From NCBI RefSeq assembly GCF_046630315.1, contig NZ_LQBD01000015.1, forward strand, positions 1 to 64,000: a stretch of DNA of 64,000 nt, written 5' to 3'. This document shows, in pieces, positions 8,229-19,600 of this stretch; position 1 is the stretch's first letter; the number at the start of each line of letters is the position of its first letter. Under the pieces are notes generated by a model. It searched no databases and had not been told where the DNA came from. It worked only from the letters and a program-made list of their open reading frames with translations. The DNA comes from Brucella anthropi_A (GTDB taxonomy: Bacteria > Pseudomonadota > Alphaproteobacteria > Rhizobiales > Rhizobiaceae). The translations under genes and the position numbers were made by a program.

Positions 8229-9140
8229 TCAATAGCGCGCGTCTTTCGGCTTCTTCGTGTTCGGCCAGTCCTTCACCTTGCCCGCGAAATCAGGACGCGG
8301 CATGTGGGTGAAATATTCCGATACGTCAATCGCTTCCTGATCGGTCAGAACACCGCCCTGCCCGATGGGCAGATTGTCGTTCTGGGCAGGCGGCATCGCA
8401 TATTTGACGAACTGCGCCGCCTTGTAGGTGCGCGCCAGCCCCGCGCCGATATTGAAGCTTTCATCGCCCCAGAGCGGCGGGAAGATATAGTCGCCCGCCT
8501 GATCCTTCATGCCCTGTCCGCCAGCGCCATGACAGGTCGAACATTGGGCCGCGTAGATTTTTGCACCGTTGACCGGATCGGGAACAAGGCTTTCGTCAAT
8601 GGGACCGGCATTGCGGATCGCCACTTTCGTCCCCTTTTTCACATCCTGCCGCAGCCAGTCCATATAGGCGACCATCGCCTTCATGTCGGCTCCATCCGGC
8701 GGCAGCGGCTTGCCGTTCATCGAACGCTGGAAACAGCCATTGATGCGCATCACCAGATCGACTTCCTTGCCTGCACGCGGCATCACGGCGGGATAGAAGT
8801 TGCTGGTATTGATGTAGGAGGCGACATTATCCATCTTGCCCTGCCCCATATGGCAGGAATTGCAGTTCAGGCCGTTGCCGACATTGTCGGGCAGAAGCCG
8901 CGCCGTTTCGTTGAGCAGCCGCTTGCCATGCATGATCTCGGATGCGTTCGGCCGGGCGAGAATGTCCCGGTCCGGCGGGATGACATAGGTTCCAACCTGT
9001 TTCTTGTCCTTGTCCAGAACCGCATAGGCTTGAGGAGCCGGGGCATCCATCGAGGGCCGCAGGTGATTGAACAGGAAAGCACCGCCCGTTACAGCCACGG
9101 CAAGACCCGCACCAAGAACGACAATCGCACTGGTTTTCAT
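8229..9140 (-). CDS. TsdA-like diheme cytochrome c (candidate thiosulfate dehydrogenase)
   Basis: This 303-residue exported or membrane-anchored protein has one N-terminal hydrophobic segment and two heme-c sites, CNSCH (Cys93-His97) and CSTCH (Cys200-His204). Between them RINGCFQRSMNGKPL resembles the TsdA family segment that supplies a Cys heme ligand (here Cys136). TsdA enzymes couple two thiosulfates to tetrathionate or run the reverse reaction in the periplasm. This assignment rests on motifs only. Its ATG overlaps the stop of the triheme cytochrome gene (ATGA), which implies translational coupling and a shared electron-transfer job. Confidence 0.75.
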   Translation of the reverse strand: MKTSAIVVLGAGLAVAVTGGAFLFNHLRPSMDAPAPQAYAVLDKDKKQVGTYVIPPDRDILARPNASEIMHGKRLLNETARLLPDNVGNGLNCNSCHMGQGKMDNVASYINTSNFYPAVMPRAGKEVDLVMRINGCFQRSMNGKPLPPDGADMKAMVAYMDWLRQDVKKGTKVAIRNAGPIDESLVPDPVNGAKIYAAQCSTCHGAGGQGMKDQAGDYIFPPLWGDESFNIGAGLARTYKAAQFVKYAMPPAQNDNLPIGQGGVLTDQEAIDVSEYFTHMPRPDFAGKVKDWPNTKKPKDARY

Positions 9141-10480
9141 TGCTTGTTCTCCGGAACGTAATGGACGGGCTTGTGAGCGATTTCACGCCGCATGCGCGCG
9201 ATATCCTGCTCTGTTATGGGCGCGCCGTGATTGCCCCAGCCATTGCGGATGAAGTTGAGGATTTCGGCGACCTGCCAGTTGGGAAGACTGGCGAAGCCCG
9301 GCATGGTGAAAGCCATCCCGTCCGCCGGCGTATCCGGTGTCCTGCCCCCGGTCAGCGTGACCTGCATGAGCGAGCTTGGATCGTCGGCAAACACAATCGA
9401 ATTGCCTGCAAGCGCGGGATAGATGCGCGGCGCGCCCTTGCCATCCATGCGGTGGCAGACCGAACATTGCTCGACATAGGACAGGGCGCCCGGCGCACTG
9501 AAATCTCCCGCCTTGAGCGCCGCCGTCGTGACGTCTTCCTTCGGCTGCCATTCGCGCGCGCGGCCTTCGCTCGGCGGCAGCGACTTCAGATAGCGGGCAA
9601 TCGCACGCAGATCATCTTCCGCCAGATATTGGGTCGAGTGCTGCACGACATCGGCCATCGAACCGAACGCCGCCGTGCGATCGGTGCGCCCGGTCTTGAG
9701 GAAAGTGACGATCTCGTCTTCGGCCCATGTCGAAAGGCCCGTATCCTGATCGCGCAGGTTCTTCGCATACCAGCCTTCCAAAACCGAGCCGGACAGGAAC
9801 CTGCCTTTCGGATCGTTCTTCACCGCCTTTTCCTCATAGGCGAGGCCGCGTGGCGTGTGGCACGCGCCGCAATGGCCAAGCCCCTCGACCAGATAGGCCC
9901 CGCGGGCGATCACCGGATCGGTATCGCCCGCGATCTCGAACGGACGCGAACTTCCAAAGAGAAGCTGCCAGTAAGCGAGCGGCCAGCGCATATTGGCCGG
10001 CCATGGCAGGGTGCTTGGCTGATTGTCCTGTCGTACCGGCTCCACCTTGGACATGAAGAAGGCATAAAGCGCCTTCATGTCCTCATCATTGACGACCGTA
10101 TAGGACACAAACGGCATTGCCGGATAAAGATGGACATTATCCCGGCGCACGCCCTGCCGCACCGCACGCTCGAAATCGGCATAGCTGTAGCCGCCGATCC
10201 CGGTTTCATTGTCCGGCGTGATGTTTGTGGAATAAATCGTGCCGAGCGGCGTCTGCATGCCCAGCCCGCCGGCAAACGCCTTGCCCCCCGGCGCCGTATG
10301 ACATGCGGCGCAGTCGCCCGCATGAGCAATATATTCGCCCTTTTCGATCAAGGACCTGTCGGTGATATCGACAGCGCTTTCGTGCCTTGCCGTCAGCCAA
10401 TGGGGGGTTGAAAGCGCAAAGAGCCAGGCTGCGGCAAGCGCGCCTGCGCCGCCGACCGCCGCTTTCCAGATCAGTTTCAT
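9137..10480 (-). CDS. Triheme membrane-anchored cytochrome c
   Basis: The 447-residue protein has an N-terminal membrane anchor (about residues 8-25) and three heme-c motifs: CAACH at 57-61, CGACH near residue 205 and CSVCH near 354. Its layout resembles the cytochrome subunit of membrane alcohol, aldehyde and gluconate dehydrogenases, which pass electrons from a periplasmic dehydrogenase to the respiratory chain. No dehydrogenase catalytic subunit is adjacent. The partner is instead the TsdA-like cytochrome downstream (4-bp overlap). ATG at 10480 follows GGAGGG at good spacing. Confidence 0.85.
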   Translation of the reverse strand: MKLIWKAAVGGAGALAAAWLFALSTPHWLTARHESAVDITDRSLIEKGEYIAHAGDCAACHTAPGGKAFAGGLGMQTPLGTIYSTNITPDNETGIGGYSYADFERAVRQGVRRDNVHLYPAMPFVSYTVVNDEDMKALYAFFMSKVEPVRQDNQPSTLPWPANMRWPLAYWQLLFGSSRPFEIAGDTDPVIARGAYLVEGLGHCGACHTPRGLAYEEKAVKNDPKGRFLSGSVLEGWYAKNLRDQDTGLSTWAEDEIVTFLKTGRTDRTAAFGSMADVVQHSTQYLAEDDLRAIARYLKSLPPSEGRAREWQPKEDVTTAALKAGDFSAPGALSYVEQCSVCHRMDGKGAPRIYPALAGNSIVFADDPSSLMQVTLTGGRTPDTPADGMAFTMPGFASLPNWQVAEILNFIRNGWGNHGAPITEQDIARMRREIAHKPVHYVPENKQ

Positions 10481-10864
10481 GTGCCCTCCGACACCATTCC
10501 CTCGTGATGTGGAGACTGTCGGAGATTCGCTCCCAATGAGCATTGAGCGCGATCAAAACCCGGCAGCAGGAATAGTCAGCAATCTATGAAAGTAATAGCT
10601 AATATATATTCAGCCTGCCTGATCGATGCGGCAAATCGCAGGGGAAGCAAAGCTTCGCGGCGCGCAATTGGACCGGATTGCGTCACATCAAAACCCGATG
10701 CGCCATCCTCATCCAGGCCCGGTATTAGCCTGCAAAGATCACCAGCTTTAAGAATAAGTGAAAAAAAAGCTAGCTAAATCAAATAAAAAGACATTGCAGC
10801 AGTCGCTAACAAAAGGCATGATTGCCCAAGGGGGGCTTATATTGCAATCGTCGGAGAGGACGGA
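10481..10864. other. Intergenic region without a recognised gene
   Basis: This 384-bp gap separates the divergent cytochrome operon and a small plus-strand gene. The right half is A-rich (AATAAAAAGACATTGCAG near 10785) and probably carries promoters for both directions. I see no coding frame, RNA gene or palindrome that I can name. Confidence 0.5.
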
Positions 10865-11263
10865 ATGGATCGCGCCCTTCAAAATGGCAACCAGTCATCG
10901 GATGGCACAATAGCGAACGACACGATGACGCTTGAGGCTGTCGAACTGGAGTTCGCACTCGGTGCCATTGACGTGTTGATCGAAGGTTTCGATGCCGCGC
11001 TTGCCAAGGCCGCCGAACGGGTCGGCGGCGAAGTTCTCTTCAACATGCCTGCCCTCGACACCAGCGAAGCGCAGCGCATCGGTGCAATCGCCATCGCCGG
11101 ACAACCGGAAGATCAGGTCATCTTCGTGACCCTGCGCAACGACGGCACGACCCTGTCCGTCGAGCCGCCAACAGGCGAAAATGCCGTTTTCGAAAGTCTT
11201 GGCCGCAACTACGCCGCCGTCATGAAGAGCCTTTCCCCGAAGGAAAAGATCAACGACGCCTGA
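10865..11263 (+). CDS. Small conserved-looking protein of unknown function
   Basis: A 132-residue soluble acidic protein without signal peptide or membrane helix. The central part is Ala/Glu-rich and likely helical; the C-terminal half looks like a small beta sheet (DQVIFVTLRNDGTTLSV). The start follows GGAGAGGACGGA directly, a clear ribosome site, and the codon use fits the neighbours, so I regard it as real. I recognise no family. It is divergent from the cytochrome operon and followed by a palindromic repeat. Confidence 0.7.
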   Translation: MDRALQNGNQSSDGTIANDTMTLEAVELEFALGAIDVLIEGFDAALAKAAERVGGEVLFNMPALDTSEAQRIGAIAIAGQPEDQVIFVTLRNDGTTLSVEPPTGENAVFESLGRNYAAVMKSLSPKEKINDA

Positions 11264-11270
11264 ACGATTG

Positions 11271-11374
11271 GAGCATTTTCGAGCCAAAAGTGTGAAACGG
11301 TTTTGCGTAGGATAATGCGACAAAACAAATAGTTAGAGCGGTTCCAGCGGTTCTGTTTAAACGGGAATCGCTCT
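11271..11374 (+). repeat. Palindromic dispersed repeat, copy A
   Basis: The element starts GAGCATTTTCGAGCCAAAAG, continues through GGTTTTGCGTAGGATAATGC and ends in an inverted pair AGAGCGGTTCC/GGAATCGCTCT (11335-11374). The same blocks recur in reverse at 15215-15363 and as tandem copies at 56967-57111. It resembles the Bru-RS type of Brucella repeats, but I could not confirm that identity. Confidence 0.75.
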
Positions 11375-11382
11375 GGCCTCAT

Positions 11383-12213
11383 CTATTTCGGCGCAGCGGG
11401 CTTTGGAGCGCCTGCGTGAAGATTGTGCGGCGCGATCGGGTTGAGCTCCATCGTGGTCTCCACATCCTTCAGACGCACAAATTTCATTCCCTTCGCCTTC
11501 AAGGCCAGAACGCCTTTGGCGACCCCCTCGCCCGCTGAACGCGTCGGCTGGTTGATATGCGAGATGATGACATCGCCGTCACGCGCGGCGGCAATGCGAC
11601 GCTCCACCACCGGCGCCAGCAACGAGGCTCCCTGATCGCCATTGAGCGAATAACCGCCAATCTTGTAGCCCATGCTGATGACAAGCTTTACGGCGTCGGT
11701 CGAATAACGGGCCGTCGCATCGCGATACCAGATCGGCTTCGGCATGCCGGCATCGGTGATCGCCTTCGCGCCGCCGTCCACTTCCGCACGCACAGCCTCA
11801 AGCGAGCCAGCCGTCGTGATGCCGTACATTTTCGGCTCGTTGGTGATGGCGGGAACATGCATAGCGCCATGATTTTCGATATCGAACAGATCGGCATTGG
11901 CCTTCAGAACCGCCATGGCTTCCGGATTCTGCTTTATCCACCGGCCTGTCACGAAAATCGTTGCCGGAATGCGGTTCTGCACCAGCATATCGAGTATTCG
12001 ATGGTCGGTCTTGCCCATGCAGGCATCCAGCGTCAACGCCACCTGCGGCGCGGCAGCGCCGCCGCGGGTGATATGCAATTGCGGCTCGACGATCTCGATC
12101 GTATCGTGCCCGGTCGTGTTCTCCGCGCGCTCCTGCGGCGTGATTTCATAGGCGCTGGCAATGCCGGTCGTGAGAAGAAGGGCGGCTCCTGCCGCGGCAA
12201 TACAACGAAGCAT
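11383..12213 (-). CDS. Exported polysaccharide-deacetylase-fold (NodB-like) protein with altered metal motif
   Basis: This 276-residue protein has a signal peptide ending near ASA (residue 21) and a NodB-homology domain. Motif 1 is TLDAC (Asp63-Ala64) where active enzymes have TFDD. Motif 2 is HGAMH (His115, His119), and a late ISHIN supplies the usual His. The family removes acetyl groups from cell-wall or surface glycans in the periplasm. Loss of the second motif-1 Asp, a metal ligand in classic members, may mean changed metal use or reduced activity. The C-terminus is Pro/Ala-rich. The gene is followed by a repeat and lies upstream of no obvious partner. Confidence 0.85.
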   Translation of the reverse strand: MLRCIAAAGAALLLTTGIASAYEITPQERAENTTGHDTIEIVEPQLHITRGGAAAPQVALTLDACMGKTDHRILDMLVQNRIPATIFVTGRWIKQNPEAMAVLKANADLFDIENHGAMHVPAITNEPKMYGITTAGSLEAVRAEVDGGAKAITDAGMPKPIWYRDATARYSTDAVKLVISMGYKIGGYSLNGDQGASLLAPVVERRIAAARDGDVIISHINQPTRSAGEGVAKGVLALKAKGMKFVRLKDVETTMELNPIAPHNLHAGAPKPAAPK

Positions 12214-12234
12214 GACAATATCTTCTTAAAATGA

Positions 12235-12267
12235 CTCAACCAGCGGCAGGTTACGCCGCTGGTTGAG
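12235..12267 (-). terminator. Strong hairpin terminator after ppdK
   Basis: A perfect 13-bp stem, CTCAACCAGCGGC with GCCGCTGGTTGAG and a seven-base loop, lies 18 bp past the ppdK stop. On the minus strand it is followed by TCATTTTAAG. It also lies just ahead of the NodB-like gene's start, insulating the two genes. Confidence 0.75.
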
Positions 12268-12285
12268 CCAAATTGTGGCGCGCTG

Positions 12286-14949
<2,664 letters not shown>

Positions 14950-15214
14950 CATGGCCTCCCTTGATGCAGGATGGGTTCATGAAAGACTCGCAACAGTTGC
15001 AAGCACTTCCAGAACCTGCTTCCCGTTGCTTATGCGATCCGCAAGGCTGCTGCCAACCAAAAAAGACAAGCCGCGACAATAGAATCGATTAGAGGCGATA
15101 TTACCGGGACAAAGCCACACAACGGATTGACTCCGCGGGCGAGATACAGCAAAAATAAGAACAAACAAGGAACGTATGGGAGTTCGATCATGCGTATCAC
15201 GGGCAAGCTCGATT

Positions 15215-15363
15215 AGAGCGGTTCCGGTTTAAATGGAATCGTCGGAACCGCTCTAATTATTTGTTTTGTCGCATTATCCTCACGCATCGAAGCGGGATCA
15301 GAAATCAGTCCAGTGGACTGATTTCCCCGCGTAGGCGTTTCACACTTTTGCTGGAAAATGCTC
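15215..15363 (-). repeat. Palindromic dispersed repeat, copy B, with a nested palindrome
   Basis: Reverse-oriented relative of the element at 11271. It starts with a 40-bp palindrome AGAGCGGTTCC...GGAACCGCTCT (15215-15254), continues with TTTGTTTTGTCGCATTATCC and ends CACTTTTGCTGGAAAATGCTC. A second perfect palindrome, 12-bp arms around one base (15301-15325, GAAATCAGTCCA and its complement), interrupts the usual body. The last bases of the repeat supply the start codon of the next gene. The remaining 14950-15214 stretch upstream of ppdK shows no gene. Confidence 0.75.
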
Positions 15364-15684
15364 CATCTGGAAATGCCGACGGGCAACGGATCGCTCGATG
15401 CGACGAAGAGTTTCTATGCGCGCGCCTTCGGCTGGTCCTTTACCGATTACGGCCCGACCTATTCAGCTTTTTCGGAAGGGTTGGACGGCGGCTTTGATGC
15501 CGAAGGACAGGCTGCGGCAAAGCCCCTGCCCGTCCTTTATGCCGAACGGCTGGAAGATGCCCTGGACGCCGTTGCCGATGCGGGCGGCACCATCGTAAAA
15601 CCCATATTCTCCTTCCCCGGCGGGCGGCGTTTTCATTTCACCGATCCGGCGGGAAACGAACTTGCCGTGTGGAGCGACCGATAA
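15358..15684 (+). CDS. VOC-fold (glyoxalase/bleomycin-resistance-like) protein starting inside a repeat
   Basis: This 108-residue protein shows one VOC beta-alpha-beta-beta-beta pattern: SFYARAFGWSFTDYG near the N-terminus and FPGGRRFHFTDPAGNELAVWSD at the end, where Glu is the typical metal ligand. VOC proteins bind metals and small substrates as dimers; the substrate here is not predictable. The ATG is the AATGCTC that ends the dispersed repeat, and no ribosome site other than CTGGAAA precedes it. The N-terminus MLHLEMPT still looks like a genuine family start. It may be fully functional or transcribed poorly because of the repeat. Convergent with the CDF gene. Confidence 0.75.
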   Translation: MLHLEMPTGNGSLDATKSFYARAFGWSFTDYGPTYSAFSEGLDGGFDAEGQAAAKPLPVLYAERLEDALDAVADAGGTIVKPIFSFPGGRRFHFTDPAGNELAVWSDR

Positions 15685-15711
15685 AGACCGCTTGCCGCCG
15701 CCGGGTGGATT

Positions 15712-16605
15712 TCAGTGGCTATGCTCGACGGAAGCGCGATCGACCGTTTCCGTCTGCAAGGTCGTGTGGTGGAGATCGTACTTCTTCTGCAAGACCTGTT
15801 CCACGGCGCGACGCACGGTTTCGCCGTCCGCGCCATCCGCCAGCACGATATGCGCGCTCAGGGATTTCCGGTTCTTGGTCAGCGACCAGACGTGCAAATC
15901 GTGCAGGCTCGCTACGCCGGGGACCGCCAGGACGGCCTTTTGCAGACCGGCAAGATCAAGCCCGGCCGGAACCCCTTCCAGCAGGATATTGATGCATTCC
16001 TTGAGCAGAACCCATGTGCGTGGGAAGACCATGAAGCCGATACCGATCGCGATCAGGGAATCCAGCCACGCCCATCCGGTCAGATAAATGACCACGGCGC
16101 CCACGATCACGCCGATGGACCCCAGCATATCCGCCCATACTTCAAGATAGGCGCCCTTGACGTTGAGGCTTTCATCCTTGTGGCCCGTCAAGACCCGCAT
16201 GGATATCAGATTGACGATCAGGCCGATCACCGCCACCACCATCATGCCGACAGACTGCACATCGGCGGGGCGCGAAAGGCGCTCATAGGCTTCATAAAGA
16301 ATGTAGAAAGCCACACCCAGCAAAAGAAGCGCATTGACCGTCGCAGCAAGGATTTCAAAGCGGCCATAACCGTAAGTGCGCAGGGTATCGGCGGGCCGTC
16401 GGCCCAGATAGATGGCGATCAGGGCAAGCAGAAGCGCAAAACCATCGGTCGCCATGTGCATGGCATCGGATAAAAGCGCCAGGCTCCCGGTGATGAAACT
16501 GCCGATAATCTCGACGATCATGTAAAGGCCGGTCAGGCCGAAGGCGATCCATAACCGTGGAAGCGGTGTATCGCCGACATCTCCATGATCGTGATCGCCA
16601 CTCAT
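15712..16605 (-). CDS. Cation diffusion facilitator metal exporter (CzcD/ZitB type)
   Basis: The 297-residue protein has six membrane helices and a cytoplasmic C-terminal domain. Helix II carries LLSDAMHMATD (His-x3-Asp metal site) and helix V carries EVWADMLGS, with Glu at the position that is His in many zinc CDFs; this form is seen in CzcD-like members. A His-rich N-terminus (HDHGD) and C-terminus (VEHSH) flank it. It probably exports Zn(II), Co(II) or Cd(II) by proton antiport at the inner membrane. ATG at 16605 follows GGGAGG. It lies 26 bp downstream of smc and could be read from the same transcript. Confidence 0.92.
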   Translation of the reverse strand: MSGDHDHGDVGDTPLPRLWIAFGLTGLYMIVEIIGSFITGSLALLSDAMHMATDGFALLLALIAIYLGRRPADTLRTYGYGRFEILAATVNALLLLGVAFYILYEAYERLSRPADVQSVGMMVVAVIGLIVNLISMRVLTGHKDESLNVKGAYLEVWADMLGSIGVIVGAVVIYLTGWAWLDSLIAIGIGFMVFPRTWVLLKECINILLEGVPAGLDLAGLQKAVLAVPGVASLHDLHVWSLTKNRKSLSAHIVLADGADGETVRRAVEQVLQKKYDLHHTTLQTETVDRASVEHSH

Positions 16606-16631
16606 GCCGCCCTCCCTGGCAATTGTGTTGT

Positions 16632-19600
16632 TCAGCCCGCCTCGCGCAGCCGTTCCGCAGTCTGCAAATCCACCGAAACGAGCTGGCTCACACCCTGCTC
16701 GCCCATCGTCACGCCGAAGAGACGGTTCATCCGCGCCATGGTGATCGGGTTATGCGTGATCACCACGAAGCGCGTTTCAGTCGACGCCGCCATTTCATCC
16801 ATCAGGTTGCAATAGCGCTCGACATTGTGGTCATCGAGCGGCGCGTCCACTTCGTCCAGCACGCAGATTGGCGCCGGATTGGTGAGAAACACAGCAAAGA
16901 TGAGCGCCATGGCTGTCAGCGCCTGCTCGCCACCGGAAAGAAGCGTCATGGTCTGCGGCTTCTTGCCGGGCGGGCGGGCCAGAATTTCCAGCCCGGCTTC
17001 CAGCGGATCATCGCTTTCGATCAGTTGCAGTTCCGCCGTGCCGCCGCCAAAAAGATGCGTGAACAGGCGCTGGAACTGCCCATTGACCACATCGAATGCA
17101 GCCAGCAGACGCTCGCGTCCTTCGCGATTGAGGCTCTGGATCGCCTGACGCAGCTTCTTGATCGCCTCGATCACATCCTCGCGCTCGGAGACAATGGTAT
17201 CGAGACGCCCCGACAGTTCCTGCTGCTCTTCATCGGCACGCAGATTGACCGCGCCCAGCCGCTCGCGCTCGATCTTCAGCCGCTCCAGCTGGCGTTCCAG
17301 CTGATCCGGGTCCGGCAGGGCTTCATCCGGCTTCAATCCGGTCTGGCGGATCGCCTCATGCGGCGGGCAATTCAGCACTTCGGCAATACGGGCTTCGGCA
17401 TCCTTGCGCCGCTCTTCCGCCGCCGCGAGGCGTTCTTCGGCGCGCGCCCTCTGTTCACGGCTTGCCGCCAGTTGCTGGATGGCAAGGGTTGCGGCCTTGT
17501 CCAGTTCCGCCTGCGCCGCCTCGGCCTCGGCCAGAATGTCGCCCGCCTGTTTGCGCAAAGCATCGGCCTGCGACAATTCATTCAGCAGCGCATGACGGCG
17601 GTTTTCGATTTCATCGGGTGCTTCGGCAAGCGCCTCGGCCTCATCTGCCGTTTCCGCACGGCGATCATTCAGCGCGGCGATTTGACGGCCGGCATTTTCG
17701 GCGCGGGATTTCCAGTTGCGGCGCTCCAGCGCAATCATGTCCAGTCGGCGCTTGCGCGCATCGGCCTCGCGCCGCAGCCCTTCATAGGCGGCGCGTGCCT
17801 CCGCCAGCGCCGTGCGATCCGCCATGACTTCACTGTTCAGCGCGGCAAGGCGTCCGCTTATCGCATCCACATCCGGCATTTCATTGAGCCGGTCTTCAGC
17901 TTCCGCGAGGCGAATCTGCGCCTCTTCGAGATTTTCCTCAAGATTGGCCTTGTTGTCTTCAAGACCCGCGCGACGTGTCGCAAGCTGCCCTGCGGCGCGT
18001 TCGGCAGCGGCCAGAGCTTCGCGCGCTTCATCAAGCTTGCGCTGGTTGGCGCGCCATTGATCGCGCGCGACACGCTCCTGCTCGACGGCCTCGCGCACGC
18101 CTGCTTCGGTGCGCTGCACATCCTGCGCGGCCTGCTCGGCCCGTTTGCGCGCGGCGATTGCTTCCTGTTCGAGTTCCGCCAGCCGGTTTTTTTGCGCCAG
18201 ACGCTGGGCCGCCGGGGTCGGCGCATCGGCGCTCGCCGTGTAACCGTCCCAGCGCCAGAGTGCGCCCGCCCGGCTCACCAGCCGCTGGCCGGGCCGCAAC
18301 ATGGCTTGCAGGCGTTTGCCGTCGCCATCCGCGACGACACCGACCTGCGCCAGCCTGCGGCGCAATTGCTGCGGCCCTTCCACCAGCCGGTCCAAAGGCG
18401 TCGCACCGTCCGGCAGAGCGGGGTCGGCATTGGCAGCAGGGTTATAAGCCCAATAGACCGGCGCTTGTTCATCGCTGGCCGCATCGAGATCTTCGCCAAG
18501 CGCGGCACCGAGCGCGATTTCATAGCCCTTCTCGACACGAAGCTCCTCCACCACCGGCGGGAATTGTCCCGTTTCACCGGCATTCAGAATGCGGGCCAGC
18601 GTCTGTGCTTCCGTTTCGATGCGGTTCAGTTCGGTGCGTGCTTCGCTCAAAGGCTGGCGGCTGGCTGCTTCCGCCTCGCGGGCATTTGCAACAAGCTCTT
18701 CCGCGCTGGCCACCATCTCCTCCGCCGATGCCAGCGCTTCCGCGCAACGGTCGACGACGATGCGTTTTTCCGCCGGGTCGAACAGACCGCCAATCTGTTC
18801 CGCGACCGCGGCGATATCGCGCTCAATCGCTTCCATCTGGACGGAAAGACGATCACGGCGGTCACGCGTTTCCTTCAAGGCCCGTTCGACCTGCGCGCGC
18901 TCCGCGGCAGCTTCGGCGCGCTCCGCGGTCACACGCGACAGCGCATTCTCGCTGTCCTGCAAACGAATTTCCGCTTCCTCGAACAGTGCGCGCAGTTCCT
19001 GATCGCGTTCACCCGATTCCTCGGCAGAAGCGATCAGTTCCTGCTCCTCCTCATCGAGCCGCGCCAGAATATCGGCATTCTCGCGCATCATGTCTTCTTC
19101 ACGCGCAATGTCGGCGGAAAGCTGCTCAAGACGCTTTATCAGTTCGGCCCGGCGGGCGCGCACACGCTCGCCTTCCTCATCAAGCTGGGTTCTGGCAATG
19201 GAAAGTCGCTGCAATGCAGCCGCAGCCTTCGCTTCCGCCTCGCGCAGTTCGGGCAGTTTGTGTGCGCCGACAGCTTGCGCCTTTGCGGCGTTCATCTGCG
19301 CCTGCGCCATATCGCCGACAGCCGACGTTGCCTGCGCCAGGGCGCTTTGCGCCTCCCCTTCCTGCATCTTTGCCTGCGACCAGCGCAAATGCAGGAGCGC
19401 GGCTTCCGCCCGGCGAATATCCGCGGAAAGGGCCTTGAAGCGGTTCGCTTGACGCGCCTGACGTTTCAGGCTTTCGATCTGGCTGCCCAGTTCGCCCACC
19501 ACATCGTCCAGACGCTCCAGATTGGTTTCAGCGGCACGCAGGCGCAGTTCCGCTTCATGGCGGCGCGTGTGGAGGCCGGAAATGCCGGCCGCCTCTTCCA

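Noticed and set aside
15301..15325. Perfect 25-bp palindrome as a regulator operator
   Set aside because: It lies within a dispersed repeat, so a regulatory role for the adjacent gene cannot be claimed from sequence alone.
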